64,000 nucleotides of DNA from Prauserella alba (GCF_024171735.1 NZ_JAMTCH010000006.1:372001-436000), one strand, 5' to 3'; numbered from the stretch's first letter, positions 1 to 8,937 are shown. Made by a program: numbers and translations. The notes: generated by a model not told the origin, from the sequence alone.

Positions 1-1804
1 GCTGTTCGTACGAGTCGGGCGCGGACGTCAGGTCTTCCCCTGCCGAGAAGGCCCGCCCTTCGCCGGTGAGGACGATTCCGCGCGCGGCTGCACCGGTGCC
101 GTACTCGCGAATGACCTTCGCCAGGCTCACCCGGGCCTCGACGTCGAGCGCGTTCAGCTTGTCCGGACGGCGCAGTGTCACGACGGCTACGTCGCGCACG
201 ACCTCGACGTCGACCATTCCCGACTTCGCGGGCGCCGAGTTCTTGCGTCCCGACCCGACGTCGTGGGTGACCGCGCCCGCCACTTGAGCTTTGAGCGCAG
301 GTTTCGAGATTCGCTCCGACGGGGTGCGCGGGAAGCTGTCGACGAACGTGACATACCGGGGCACCTTGAACCGTGCGAGCTGCGAGCCCGCCCTCTCGAC
401 GATCAGCTCAGCGGTCGTGCGGTCGGCCGCGATCCCGTCGGCGAGTTGGACGAAGGCCTTGACCTCTTCACCCAACGTCTCGTCCGGTTCCGCGACGACG
501 GCAGCGTCGATGACCGCATCGTCTCGCTCCAGTACGCTCTCGACCTCCGCACTCGCGATGTTCTCGCCACCGCGCCGGACCATGTCCTTGATCCGCCCGA
601 CCAGCCGGACACCGCCGTCGGGACGGCGGATCACGACGTCGCCGGTGTGCAGCCAGCCGTCCCGCACGGTGCGTGCGGTGTCCTCGGGCCTGTTCCAGTA
701 TCCGTTCATCATCGGCTTGCCCGTGACGATCAGTTCGCCGGGCTCGCCGTCGGGCAGGTCCGCACCGTCGGGATCGACAACCCGAACCTGCTTGGTCGGA
801 ATAGGCAGCCCCACGCTCCCGCTCCCCACGGCGTCCGCGTCGTCGAAGGAGCTGAACAGGTCGACTCCGGACTCGGTCATGCCGTAGATCTCCCGCCATG
901 GCGCACCCCACCGTTCCTCAAGCTGCAGGTGCAGCTGTTTCGGGATCCCCGAGCAGAACACCACGCGGACGTCGTTGTCGCGGTCGGCAGGGCTCGGCGG
1001 CTGTTTGAACAGCAAGGTCGGCATGGAACCGAGCACGTAGAAGAACGTGGCGCGATGCCGGCGGACGTCGGCGAAGAAGCCCGACGCGGAGAACCGCGGC
1101 AACACGACGAGTGGCGCCCCCACGGTCAGTGCGAGCGCCGTGTTCCACTGTGGATCCATGTAGGAGAACGGCTGGGCGGTGAGCAGCACGTCGTCGGGAC
1201 CGAGACCGGCCGCTGCCGACGCCACCCATCCGATGCGCACCCAGTAGTCGTGCGTCAGCATGCACGCCTTGGGGAACCCGGTCGTGCCCGAGGTGTACTG
1301 GAGGTTGGCCAGCGTCTCGGCATCGATGGTCCTCGTCGGCGCGGTCGCCGGGAACCGCGCCGTGCCGTCGTCAGCTACGTCGACGATGCGAACCTCGGCC
1401 AGATCGCTTTGCGCCGCCACAGCGTCGTTGAGGAGCCGACCTCGCTCCCTGTCCGCGAAGACGACACGGACACCCGAATCCTTCAGGACGAACGTGAGAT
1501 CGGCCTGCTGGTACGAGGAGTTGATCGGCACTACGACCGCGCCCGCCTTGAGCACGGACAGCCACACGACCGGCCACTGCACGACGTTCGGGAGCATGAT
1601 CGCGACGCGGTCGCCCTCCCCGATACCGTCGACTTCGATCAGGCGGTGCGCGAGTTTCGAGGTCCACGCGTCGATCTCGCCGAAGGTCCACGACTCGTCG
1701 CCGAAGCGGAGGAACTCCCGCTCGGGTGTCCTGGTGGCGCGATCGGAGAGTAGTTCGGTCAACGTCGGAGTCGACGGATCATCGCCCATTCGCGTCACGG
1801 CCAT
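1..1804 (-). CDS. Acyl-CoA ligase / enoyl-CoA hydratase fusion (3' end beyond window)
   Basis: One uninterrupted minus-strand reading frame runs from the ATG at 1804 off the left edge. Residues about 1-510 are an AMP-forming acyl-CoA synthetase: the AMP-binding signature TSGTTGFPKA is near residue 170, YGMTESG near 306, GWLHTGD near 381 and the hinge region KDMVRRGGENI near 405. Residues from about 525 onward are a crotonase-type domain starting VVTLRRPDKLNALD and containing GRAFSAGEDL, the beginning of the oxyanion-hole region. The protein therefore would activate a carboxylic acid to its CoA thioester and also hydrate (or otherwise process) an enoyl-CoA. The start overlaps the end of the upstream amidohydrolase-like gene by 10 bp; an in-frame ATG at 1789 is an alternative. 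It is the last visible gene of the 4602-to-1 operon. Substrate unknown. The fusion is seen directly in the frame; the activities are inferred from family. Confidence 0.85.
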   Translation of the reverse strand, partial: MAVTRMGDDPSTPTLTELLSDRATRTPEREFLRFGDESWTFGEIDAWTSKLAHRLIEVDGIGEGDRVAIMLPNVVQWPVVWLSVLKAGAVVVPINSSYQQADLTFVLKDSGVRVVFADRERGRLLNDAVAAQSDLAEVRIVDVADDGTARFPATAPTRTIDAETLANLQYTSGTTGFPKACMLTHDYWVRIGWVASAAAGLGPDDVLLTAQPFSYMDPQWNTALALTVGAPLVVLPRFSASGFFADVRRHRATFFYVLGSMPTLLFKQPPSPADRDNDVRVVFCSGIPKQLHLQLEERWGAPWREIYGMTESGVDLFSSFDDADAVGSGSVGLPIPTKQVRVVDPDGADLPDGEPGELIVTGKPMMNGYWNRPEDTARTVRDGWLHTGDVVIRRPDGGVRLVGRIKDMVRRGGENIASAEVESVLERDDAVIDAAVVAEPDETLGEEVKAFVQLADGIAADRTTAELIVERAGSQLARFKVPRYVTFVDSFPRTPSERISKPALKAQVAGAVTHDVGSGRKNSAPAKSGMVDVEVVRDVAVVTLRRPDKLNALDVEARVSLAKVIREYGTGAAARGIVLTGEGRAFSAGEDLTSAPDSYEQ

Positions 1805-2586
1805 TGCTGTGCCTCTCGGGTGTTCGTTGGGTTCTGGAGCCGTTTCGCGGACTCCTCGACGATCCACGTCAGGGTCGGATCGGCCGTCGCCATCCATTCC
1901 GGGTGCCACTGCACCCCCAGCACGGCATCCTCGGGACGCTCGACGGCCTCGATCACGCCGTCGCTCGCGCGGCCCGTCACGGCGAGTCCGGTGCCACATC
2001 GATCGACGGCCTGGTGGTGCCACGAGTTGGTCACTGCTCGTTCGCCGAACAGGCCCGCCGCGATCGAGTCCGGCTCGAAGGTCACCACGTGGTCCTCGGT
2101 TCCGTCGGCCGGTGCGGACTCCGGCGACAGGTGCCGCACCGCACCGGGCGGCAGGTCGGCGATGAGCGTGCCGCCGAACGCAACGTTGATGACCTGCATG
2201 CCCCGGCACACACCGAGCACAGGGATTCGCTGCTGCAGGGCCGCGTTGACGAGTGCTGTCTCGTACTCGTCACGCTCGATGTCATGGACCATCGGGTCCG
2301 ACCGGGGGTCGGACCCGCGGACCACGGACGTGTCCCCGCCCCAGCGGGCCGGGTGCACGTCCTGTCCACCGGTGATGACCACGCCGGCCAGCCAGTGACA
2401 GACCGCTTCCGCGTCGGTGTCATAGGACAGGTGCACCGGCACGCCGCCCGCCTGATCGATGAGGGTCGCGAAGTCGGACATGTAGCTGTCGGTACACCGA
2501 TCGCCGTATCGGCTGTCTGCGCCGGTGATCAGGTTCAGCCGATAGCGCCGGCCGGTGATGCCGATGAGTGGCCGTGCCGCGCTCAT
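1795..2586 (-). CDS. Class I glutamine amidotransferase-like gamma-glutamyl hydrolase (PuuD type)
   Basis: The 263-residue product is a peptidase C26 / PuuD-type gamma-glutamyl hydrolase. Visible marks are the N-terminal strand RPLIGITGRR, the motif GVVITGGQDVHP near residue 70, the nucleophile elbow LGVCRGMQ with Cys127, and the His-Glu pair in QWHPE near the C-terminus. This family cleaves gamma-glutamyl amides, for example gamma-glutamyl-GABA in putrescine catabolism. The start ATG overlaps the stop of the glutamine-synthetase-like gene as ATGA, and the stop overlaps the acyl-CoA ligase start, so it is translationally coupled on both sides. The pairing with a gamma-glutamyl ligase suggests that an amine is carried through a gamma-glutamylated intermediate and released here. 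The actual amine is not indicated. Confidence 0.85.
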   Translation of the reverse strand: MSAARPLIGITGRRYRLNLITGADSRYGDRCTDSYMSDFATLIDQAGGVPVHLSYDTDAEAVCHWLAGVVITGGQDVHPARWGGDTSVVRGSDPRSDPMVHDIERDEYETALVNAALQQRIPVLGVCRGMQVINVAFGGTLIADLPPGAVRHLSPESAPADGTEDHVVTFEPDSIAAGLFGERAVTNSWHHQAVDRCGTGLAVTGRASDGVIEAVERPEDAVLGVQWHPEWMATADPTLTWIVEESAKRLQNPTNTREAQQWP

Positions 2587-3956
2587 GGCAGTTCGAAGTA
2601 ACGGGCGGACTCCCATTCCGAGAGCTCGGCGGAGGGGTCGCCGCCCGCGGTGTGGAACTGCATCCACTCCCATTTGCGCGAGGCGATCCAGAAGTCGACG
2701 AATTCGTCGCCGAGCAGCTCACGAAGGACGGGATCGGCGTCCAGCGCCGCGGCCGCCTTCGTGATGGTGTCCGGGAGTCGCTCGACGCCCAGGCCGGGCG
2801 GCAGGCACCACGCCATGTCGGCGATCTGCTCCGGTGGGTCGATCTTCTGCTCGATGCCGCCGATGATGCCGGCCAGCACGCCGGCCAGCGCCAGGTAGAG
2901 GTTCGCGTCGGCGCCCGGGAGCCGATACTCGATGCGCGACAGCGTCGGATTCCCGCACACCGCCCGCACGGCTGTGGTCTTGTTGCTGATGCCCCACGTA
3001 CGCGTCACGGGCGGTCCTGTGAGATCGACCAGCCGCCGGTAGGACGTGATCTGCGGCAGCACGAGCGAGGTGTTGCCGTCGATCGTCGCGAGCAGACCGC
3101 CGATGGCGTGCAACATCGTCTCCGACGGTCCGTCCTCGGCATGGAAGGCGTTCACGCTGTCACGCTGCAGAGACAGATTGATGTGCGACGCCTGGCCGTA
3201 GCCTGCGGTCGGCTTGGCCATGAATGTCACGGTGTGGCCGCGTTCGAACGCGACCTCGCGCATGATCTGCCGGGCCCGGGCCCACGCATCGCCGACGGTG
3301 ACCGGATCGCCGGGTGCCAGGTTCAGCTCGACCTGACCCGCGGCGTCCTCGTCGCTCCAGGCCTCCCACGCAATGCCGACCTCGTCGAGGCGGTCGGCCA
3401 CCGCGTTCATGTAGTCGACCCAGTCCCGCGACTTCGCGAGGTGGTATGCCGTTCCCGCGCTCCCACCCAGGGGCGTCAGGTCCCGGTAGCCACGAGAACG
3501 TGCCTCGTGAATCGACTCCTCGAAAACCGTCGCCTCGATCTCGACCGCGACCGTCGCGGTGAAGCCGTGTGACGCCAGCCGATCGACCATCCGACGCACG
3601 AGGTTCCGCGGGCAGATCGGCACCGGAGTGCCGTCCTTCAGCCAGTAGTCACCGATGACGGACTCGACGCCCGGCTGCCACTCGACCAGTGTCGACATGT
3701 CCGGCCGGAAGTACACGTCGTCGAGGTGCCCGCGCCAGTCCGGGAACACGGCACCGAAGACGGGAAGGTTGCCGAGGTCGAGGCCGAACAACAGGTCGGC
3801 GAAAGCGAAACCGGTGTCCTTGCCCGCAGCGAACTTCTTCGGCGCCACGGTCTTGCCGAGATAGCAGCCTTCGTGGTTTGTGGCTTCGAGCCGGACGGCT
3901 CGTGTTGCCGATTCCGGGCGATCGGCCTCGGTGGCAGGCCGCGTCGGCTCATACAT
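2583..3956 (-). CDS. Glutamine synthetase-like gamma-glutamyl-amine ligase
   Basis: The 457-residue protein has the two-domain glutamine synthetase layout: a beta-grasp N-terminal part ending near residue 110 and a catalytic part with VAVEIEATVFEE, SDEDAAGQVELNL and AKPTAGYGQASHINLSL. It is shorter than true GlnA and lacks the adenylylation-loop region I would expect in GlnA1, so it fits the PuuA/GlnA3/GlnA4 group that ligates glutamate to amines such as putrescine or ethanolamine. It sits between an SCP2-like gene (8-bp overlap at its start) and a PuuD-like hydrolase (ATGA overlap at its end). That partner makes the gamma-glutamyl-amine interpretation stronger than a nitrogen-assimilation role. 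The substrate amine is unknown. Confidence 0.85.
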   Translation of the reverse strand: MYEPTRPATEADRPESATRAVRLEATNHEGCYLGKTVAPKKFAAGKDTGFAFADLLFGLDLGNLPVFGAVFPDWRGHLDDVYFRPDMSTLVEWQPGVESVIGDYWLKDGTPVPICPRNLVRRMVDRLASHGFTATVAVEIEATVFEESIHEARSRGYRDLTPLGGSAGTAYHLAKSRDWVDYMNAVADRLDEVGIAWEAWSDEDAAGQVELNLAPGDPVTVGDAWARARQIMREVAFERGHTVTFMAKPTAGYGQASHINLSLQRDSVNAFHAEDGPSETMLHAIGGLLATIDGNTSLVLPQITSYRRLVDLTGPPVTRTWGISNKTTAVRAVCGNPTLSRIEYRLPGADANLYLALAGVLAGIIGGIEQKIDPPEQIADMAWCLPPGLGVERLPDTITKAAAALDADPVLRELLGDEFVDFWIASRKWEWMQFHTAGGDPSAELSEWESARYFELP

Positions 3957-4602
3957 CGTAACGAACCTTCCAGGAAGCGCCGGTCATGACGGACAGTTGG
4001 GAGAGGGTGCCCTGGATCCCGAGCACGCCGGAGAACAAGACCGCGAGCAGGTCGTCGGCGCCGGAGAACACACCGGCGAGCGTGTCGCGATCCCCGGCGA
4101 TCAGGTACTGCGTGCTGCCCGCTCCGATCACGGCTTGCTCAAGGCCATCCGGCCCTTCGGTGACGGCGATCAGAACGTCGGGCATCCCCGGCAGGGAACG
4201 CGCGGTGTCCCAGAAGCGCTGGGCAGCCTCGCGCCAGTTCGGCAACGGCGGCGTCAGTGCCTGCAGGACATCACGGGCCAGGTCGGGGTCACCGGTGGGA
4301 TCCGCGGCCGGCGTGAACCGCGCGTTCAGGTCGACGGTGACGGTCGTGTCCGGCTCGGGCACAACGCCGCCGGACACGTCGACGCCGTTGGGGCCGAAGG
4401 CGATCGTCGCGGCCTGTGGGGTGTCGTGGGAGCGAATCGCGACGGTACCGGCCGATCGCTGCAGGGTCTCCGGTGTATGTCCGATTCGGGCGGAGTCGCG
4501 CAGGGTGCGGCCGATCAATCGGACGATGGGGCTCGCATCGTCCTCGATCCGGATGTCGACCTCTGCGACTCCCGCAAGGGGCGCCGTTGCCGTTGCGGTC
4601 AT
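3949..4602 (-). CDS. SCP2-like domain protein, first gene of the minus-strand operon
   Basis: The 217-residue product starts at MTATATAP with a good ribosome site (GAAAGGACC) 6-10 bases upstream; further in-frame codons upstream run through the operator and are unlikely to be used. No signal peptide or membrane segment is visible. The C-terminal stretch with AGVFSGADDLLAVLFSGVLGIQGTLSQL resembles the lipid-binding SCP2 (sterol carrier protein) fold, and an earlier part (DTTVTVDLNARF) looks like the sheet edge of the same fold. The assignment rests on pattern only. It heads an overlapping operon with the glutamine-synthetase-like, PuuD-like and acyl-CoA ligase genes, so a substrate-carrier or binding role for a hydrophobic amine or acid is a reasonable guess. 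Confidence 0.6.
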   Translation of the reverse strand: MTATATAPLAGVAEVDIRIEDDASPIVRLIGRTLRDSARIGHTPETLQRSAGTVAIRSHDTPQAATIAFGPNGVDVSGGVVPEPDTTVTVDLNARFTPAADPTGDPDLARDVLQALTPPLPNWREAAQRFWDTARSLPGMPDVLIAVTEGPDGLEQAVIGAGSTQYLIAGDRDTLAGVFSGADDLLAVLFSGVLGIQGTLSQLSVMTGASWKVRYDV

Positions 4603-4673
4603 CCTCGGTCCTTTCGATTTCACGAGATCCCTGCACGACGCGACGTTCAACGCTTCGAGAAGAATTCGTGGAA

Positions 4674-4691
4674 TTAGTTGGTCAAATGACC
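4674..4691. promoter_or_regulatory. Operator-like site in divergent promoter (copy 1)
   Basis: The site TTAGTTGGTCAAATGACC has a perfect 12-bp palindromic core, GGTCA-AA-TGACC, at 4680-4691. A related TCAATTGA element follows at 4695-4702. It lies between the divergently transcribed SCP2-like operon and the esterase gene. A second copy matching 15 of 18 positions lies before the monooxygenase operon at 5760. A GTCA-NN-TGAC palindrome would suit a GntR/FadR-type repressor, but no candidate regulator is in this part of the window. Confidence 0.6.
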
Positions 4692-4769
4692 CGATCAATT
4701 GACTAGGATGATGCGACACGAGCCACACCGTGTCAACACCCGCCCGAACTCACCCGGAAAGGCCGCGGT

Positions 4770-5735
4770 ATGAACGTCCCGCTCCCCCCGCATTGGGAAC
4801 GCCTCGACCCCGACGCCCGGATCGCGGCACAGGCCGTCGCGAACGCGCTGACGACACCTGTTCGCGAACTCGGAGCCGAGACGGCGCGCAAGCTCCTGGC
4901 GAGCACGCAGCCCGACCGGCCGCTCACCCCTCTCGAGCGCATCGACGAGCTACGGGTGCCCACGCGGTCAGGACACCTTCGCGCGCGGCTCTACTACCCG
5001 CCCGACCCGTGCGACAACCGCCAGCGACCCGCACTGATGTACCTCCACGGCGGCGGCTTCGTCCTCGGCACGCTCGAGGGAGCGGACGAGGCCTGCCGCG
5101 CCCTCGCGGCACGATCCGGGTGGGCCGTGCTCTCGCTGGAGTACCGACTCGCCCCCGAGCACCCTTACCCGGCGGCCCTCAATGACGCGCTCGACACGCT
5201 GACCTGGCTCCGTCGGTCGGCTCCCGACCTCGGCATCGACCGCGACCTGCTCGCCGTCGCCGGCGACTCCGCAGGCGGCAACCTCGCAGCCGCGCTATGC
5301 CTGCGATTCCGCGATCTCGGACTTCCGCCGCCCGTGGCGCAGGTCCTCGTCTACCCCGCGGTCGACGATGCGTTCGCCACGGAGTCCTGGCGGGAGTTTG
5401 CCGACGCACCGTTGCTGAGTGCCGCCGACGCACGGTGGTGCTGGGAGCAGTACGTCGGCCACACCGTTGTCGACCAGTACGCGGCCCCGATGAAGGCGGC
5501 ATCGTGGCGTGGCTTGCCGCCGGCGTTGGTACTGACCGCCGAGGTCGACCCCCTTCGTGACGACGCGGAAGCCTACGCCGAGCGACTGCGAGGTGACGGC
5601 GTGCCGGTCACCTCGATCCGACATTCCGGCGTGTTCCACGGCTTCTTCACCGAGGTCGCCGTCTTCACCAAAGCAGATGCAGCAATCGACGACGTCGTAC
5701 GTCACCTGCGGCGGATTGCCGGTGACGGGCCTTGA
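4770..5735 (+). CDS. Alpha/beta hydrolase, hormone-sensitive-lipase family esterase
   Basis: The 321-residue protein has the HSL-family signature HGGGF at residues 93-97 (oxyanion hole) and the nucleophile elbow GDSAGG with Ser167. The catalytic Asp is in AEVDPLRDDAE and the His in VFHGF near the C-terminus. No signal peptide is seen, so it acts in the cytoplasm on carboxylic esters. The ATG is preceded by GGAAAGG. It is divergent from the SCP2-like operon and 96 bp upstream of a Baeyer-Villiger monooxygenase, whose ester or lactone product is its obvious candidate substrate. Substrate range is otherwise unknown. Confidence 0.9.
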   Translation: MNVPLPPHWERLDPDARIAAQAVANALTTPVRELGAETARKLLASTQPDRPLTPLERIDELRVPTRSGHLRARLYYPPDPCDNRQRPALMYLHGGGFVLGTLEGADEACRALAARSGWAVLSLEYRLAPEHPYPAALNDALDTLTWLRRSAPDLGIDRDLLAVAGDSAGGNLAAALCLRFRDLGLPPPVAQVLVYPAVDDAFATESWREFADAPLLSAADARWCWEQYVGHTVVDQYAAPMKAASWRGLPPALVLTAEVDPLRDDAEAYAERLRGDGVPVTSIRHSGVFHGFFTEVAVFTKADAAIDDVVRHLRRIAGDGP

Positions 5736-5759
5736 CGCCAACGAGCACGGGCTTCTACT

Positions 5760-5777
5760 TTAGTTAGTCACTTGACC
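5760..5777. promoter_or_regulatory. Operator-like site before monooxygenase operon (copy 2)
   Basis: TTAGTTAGTCACTTGACC matches the copy at 4674-4691 in 15 of 18 positions. It overlaps a possible -35 element TTGACC (5772-5777) some 55 bases before the monooxygenase ATG. Binding of a repressor here would block transcription. The shared site predicts that the two halves of the locus respond to the same inducer. Confidence 0.6.
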
Positions 5778-5831
5778 TAGACGCATGACTACCTACGCAA
5801 GGGCTAGCTCGCGGACCAGAAGGCAGATGCC

Positions 5832-7556
5832 ATGACTGACACCACCTCGTCCACCTCCCCGACCGTCGACGTCCTGTGCGTCGGTGCCGGATTCTCCGGC
5901 TTGTACGTCGCGTACCAGGCAGCCGAACGGGGCTGGACCTTCGCCGGGTTCGAGAAGGCACCCGACGTCGGCGGCACGTGGTACTGGAACACGTATCCCG
6001 GCGCGCGCTGCGACGTGGAGAGCATCTACTACTCGTACTCGTTCAGCGACGAGCTCCAGAGAGAGTGGACGTGGAGCGAGCGCTTCGCACCCCAGGAAGA
6101 GATCCTGAGCTACATCAACCATGTCGCCGACCGCTTCGGCCTTCGTCGGCACTTCGAGTTCAACACCGAGGTGGTGGCTGCGAACTGGCTTCCCGACGAG
6201 CAACTCTGGGAGGTGACCCTCGACTCCGGCGACACCCGGCGCGGCCGCTACCTCCTGGCCGGCTCCGGCGGGCTCTCGACGCCGAAGGACGTCGACGTGC
6301 CGGGGCTGGAGAATTTCACCGGACTGACCGTGTCGACGAGCCGCTGGAACATCTCGCTGGACGACCTCGCCGGCAAACGCGTCGCGGTGATCGGCACCGG
6401 ATCGTCGGGCGTGCAGTGCATCCCGCTGATCGCCGAGGTCGCCGAGCACCTCACAGTCTTCCAGCGGACCGCCAACTACGTCTTCCCCGCCCGCAACGCC
6501 CCGCTGCGCGAGGAAACGGTCGCCGAGGTCAAGCGACAGTACCCGGACATCCGCGAGGAGTGCCGGTACTCCGCCGGCGGGATCCCGGAGCGGCCGGTGA
6601 CCGATCGTGCGTTCGACGTCTCCGCGCAGGAGCGACAGCGGCGGTACGAGGCGGCGTACGAGCGGAGCGGATTCCTGGGTGTCGGCGCGGAGTTCACCGA
6701 CCTTCTCACCGACCGTGAGGCCAACGAGACGGCTGCGGACTTCTTCCGCGGGAAGATCCACGAAATCGTCCAGGACGAGAAGACGGCAACATTACTGGAG
6801 CCCCGTTTTCCCATGGGAGCCAAGCGGAGTTGCTTCGGCACCGACTACTACGAGACTTTCAATCGCCCGAACGTCTCCCTGGTCTCGGTCCGTGATGAAC
6901 CGATCACCACCATGTCCGCGGACAGCATCGTGACCGAACGTGGTTCCTACGAAGTCGACGCTATCGTCCTGGCGATCGGCTTCGACGCCTTCACCGGTCC
7001 ACTCTTCGGGCTCAATGTCACCACGCCCGGCATCGGCAGGTTGCAGGAGGCCTGGAGTGAGGGCCCGCGGACCTTCCTCGGTCTCATGACGGCCGGTTTC
7101 CCCAACTTCTTCATGATCGCCGGCCCGCAGAGCCCTGCGCTCGCGAGCAACGTCGTCATGACCATCGAGCAGGCGGTCGACTGGATCACCGACCTGATCG
7201 CCCACGCCAGGGCCGAGGGCCGCCAACTCATCGAAGCGACGCCGCAGGCCCAGGACGACTGGGTGGACATCACCGAGTGGACGGTCAACCAGACGCTCTA
7301 CGCCGCCACCGATTCCTGGTACCGGGGATCCAACGTGGCGGGCAAGCCGAGCACGTTCATGGGCTACATCGGTGGCGTCGGCAAATATCGCCGGATCTGC
7401 AACGAGATCGCGGAGCGCGGCTACCCCGGCGTCGAGATCGACGGCAAGGCCGTGGCCACCCGGATCGGCCGTATCGACGAGGAGGTCGAGAACGCGACCA
7501 CGGCAAGGGAATCGGAAGCGGCACAGGCGGACGTCGCCACCGCCGTCGGGCGATGA
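5832..7556 (+). CDS. Baeyer-Villiger flavin monooxygenase (cyclohexanone monooxygenase family)
   Basis: The 574-residue protein has an FAD dinucleotide fold at CVGAGFSGLYVA (near residue 16), GGTWYWNTYPGARCD near 47, an NADPH-binding fold at VIGTGSSGVQ (residues 186-194) and the C-terminal EGPRTFLGLMTAGFPN typical of cyclohexanone/phenylacetone monooxygenases. It would insert oxygen next to a carbonyl, making an ester or lactone from a ketone with NADPH and O2. The family fingerprint FxGxxxHxxxWP appears at residues 162-173 as FTGLTVSTSRWN: the conserved His is Ser168 and the Pro is Asn173, while Phe, Gly and Trp are kept. The downstream amine-oxidase-like gene follows after 22 bp. Substrate unknown. 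Confidence 0.9.
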   Translation: MTDTTSSTSPTVDVLCVGAGFSGLYVAYQAAERGWTFAGFEKAPDVGGTWYWNTYPGARCDVESIYYSYSFSDELQREWTWSERFAPQEEILSYINHVADRFGLRRHFEFNTEVVAANWLPDEQLWEVTLDSGDTRRGRYLLAGSGGLSTPKDVDVPGLENFTGLTVSTSRWNISLDDLAGKRVAVIGTGSSGVQCIPLIAEVAEHLTVFQRTANYVFPARNAPLREETVAEVKRQYPDIREECRYSAGGIPERPVTDRAFDVSAQERQRRYEAAYERSGFLGVGAEFTDLLTDREANETAADFFRGKIHEIVQDEKTATLLEPRFPMGAKRSCFGTDYYETFNRPNVSLVSVRDEPITTMSADSIVTERGSYEVDAIVLAIGFDAFTGPLFGLNVTTPGIGRLQEAWSEGPRTFLGLMTAGFPNFFMIAGPQSPALASNVVMTIEQAVDWITDLIAHARAEGRQLIEATPQAQDDWVDITEWTVNQTLYAATDSWYRGSNVAGKPSTFMGYIGGVGKYRRICNEIAERGYPGVEIDGKAVATRIGRIDEEVENATTARESEAAQADVATAVGR

Positions 7557-7578
7557 CGATCGTTCACCGGGAGAAGCC

Positions 7579-8937
7579 ATGAGCACGAACGAATCACCCA
7601 GCGCGCGCGAGGAAACCCACGAGGTCGTCGTCATCGGCGCAGGCATGGCGGGTCTGATGGCCGCTACGACACTGGCCGACCGGGACGTCGTGGTGCTCGA
7701 GGCCGCGGACCGCGCCGGTGGCCGGGTCGACACCGTCCGCCGGGGCGACTACTGGATCAACCTCGGTACCCAGTTCACCGAAGGCACCGGCCCGCTGATC
7801 GACGCCCTGCACCGCCACCGGATCCCGTTGGGAACGTTGGAAGGAAAGTCGGTGGCGCTCTCGCTCGGTGGGAAGCAGGTCGACACCTCCAACCCCTTCA
7901 GTCTGATGGTGCGATCCCGGATGAGCTTCCTGGATCGGGTGGGGCTGGCAGTGGTCGGAACCCGCATCCTCGCGAACGTGCCGTTCCTGGAGATGAATCC
8001 CGCCAAGCGTCTCGCCCGGTGGGCGCGGGCGAAACTCGACGCGCGCCCTGCGTCGTACGTGCTGCGCGGCATCGGCTCGAAGCTCACCAAGGATATGGTT
8101 CGCTCCTGGTCCGGTCAGTGGATGGGATGTGAGCCGGAGGAGACGGCCGCGACACAGTTCGTCTCCTCGATGGGCATACTGCTGACCGACCCCGAGAAGG
8201 TTCCGAACCTCACGCTCCCCCAGGGTGGCAACCAGACACTCACCGACGTTCTGACCGCGGACCTCGGCGACAAGATCAGGCTCAACTCGCCCGTGACGTC
8301 GGTGGCGTGGACCGCCGACGGCGTCGTCGTTGACTATGAGGACGACGCCGGACCCGTGCGCCTGCACGCCCGACGCGCCATCGTCGCCGTACCCGCCGAC
8401 GTCGCTGTCACGATCATGCCGGGGCTGCCACCGGAGTATCGGAAGGCGTACGACGCCATCCGATACGGCCGGTACGTAGTGGTGGGCTTCTTCACCCATG
8501 AGGAGGGGCCGCAGAGCTGGGACGACTACCTGGCCGTTTCGACGCCGGGTCTCGCGTTCCAAGCGGTGTTCAACCATGCCGCCGCCCTGCGCCGCGGCAG
8601 TTCACGCAGGCCCGGCGGCGCGCTGGCTTGTTTCGCCGGCGGTGCGGAGGCCGACAAGCTGTTCGAGCTCACCGACTCCGAGATCGTCTCCCGCTTCACG
8701 GCGGATCTGCTCTCGCTCTACCCCGAGCTGGAAGGCAAACTCGGCGAGGGCATTCTGCGCCGTCATCCGCGGGTCGTCCCGTTCTGGGCGCCCGAAGGAC
8801 GGGCTTCGCTGCCGACACTGCGCCAGAACCTCGGCCCTGTCCACCTGGCCGGCGACTACCAACTCGACCTGCCTTCTCTCGCCGATGCGGCCAGCTCGGG
8901 TCAGCAGGCCGCCGAGAAGGTGCTCGCGAGCCTGTAG
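7579..8937 (+). CDS. Flavin-containing amine oxidase-family protein
   Basis: The 452-residue protein starts at an ATG with GGGAGAA five bases upstream. It has the FAD-binding motif VVVIGAGMAGLMAA (residues 17-30), the RAGGRVDT motif of the amine oxidase / protoporphyrinogen oxidase clan near residue 50, and the C-terminal FAD contact GPVHLAGDY. The family oxidises amines to imines (hydrolysed to aldehyde or ketone) or desaturates ring systems. Lying directly between a Baeyer-Villiger enzyme and an acyl-CoA dehydrogenase, an amine-to-ketone step feeding the monooxygenase is plausible, as in cyclohexylamine degradation. I cannot tell from sequence whether the substrate is an amine. Confidence 0.8.
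   Translation: MSTNESPSAREETHEVVVIGAGMAGLMAATTLADRDVVVLEAADRAGGRVDTVRRGDYWINLGTQFTEGTGPLIDALHRHRIPLGTLEGKSVALSLGGKQVDTSNPFSLMVRSRMSFLDRVGLAVVGTRILANVPFLEMNPAKRLARWARAKLDARPASYVLRGIGSKLTKDMVRSWSGQWMGCEPEETAATQFVSSMGILLTDPEKVPNLTLPQGGNQTLTDVLTADLGDKIRLNSPVTSVAWTADGVVVDYEDDAGPVRLHARRAIVAVPADVAVTIMPGLPPEYRKAYDAIRYGRYVVVGFFTHEEGPQSWDDYLAVSTPGLAFQAVFNHAAALRRGSSRRPGGALACFAGGAEADKLFELTDSEIVSRFTADLLSLYPELEGKLGEGILRRHPRVVPFWAPEGRASLPTLRQNLGPVHLAGDYQLDLPSLADAASSGQQAAEKVLASL

Noticed and set aside
263-1753. Long open plus-strand frame opposite the acyl-CoA ligase
   Set aside because: The opposite strand has a continuous ligase-crotonase sequence with all family motifs; the plus frame is a GC-rich shadow without family features.
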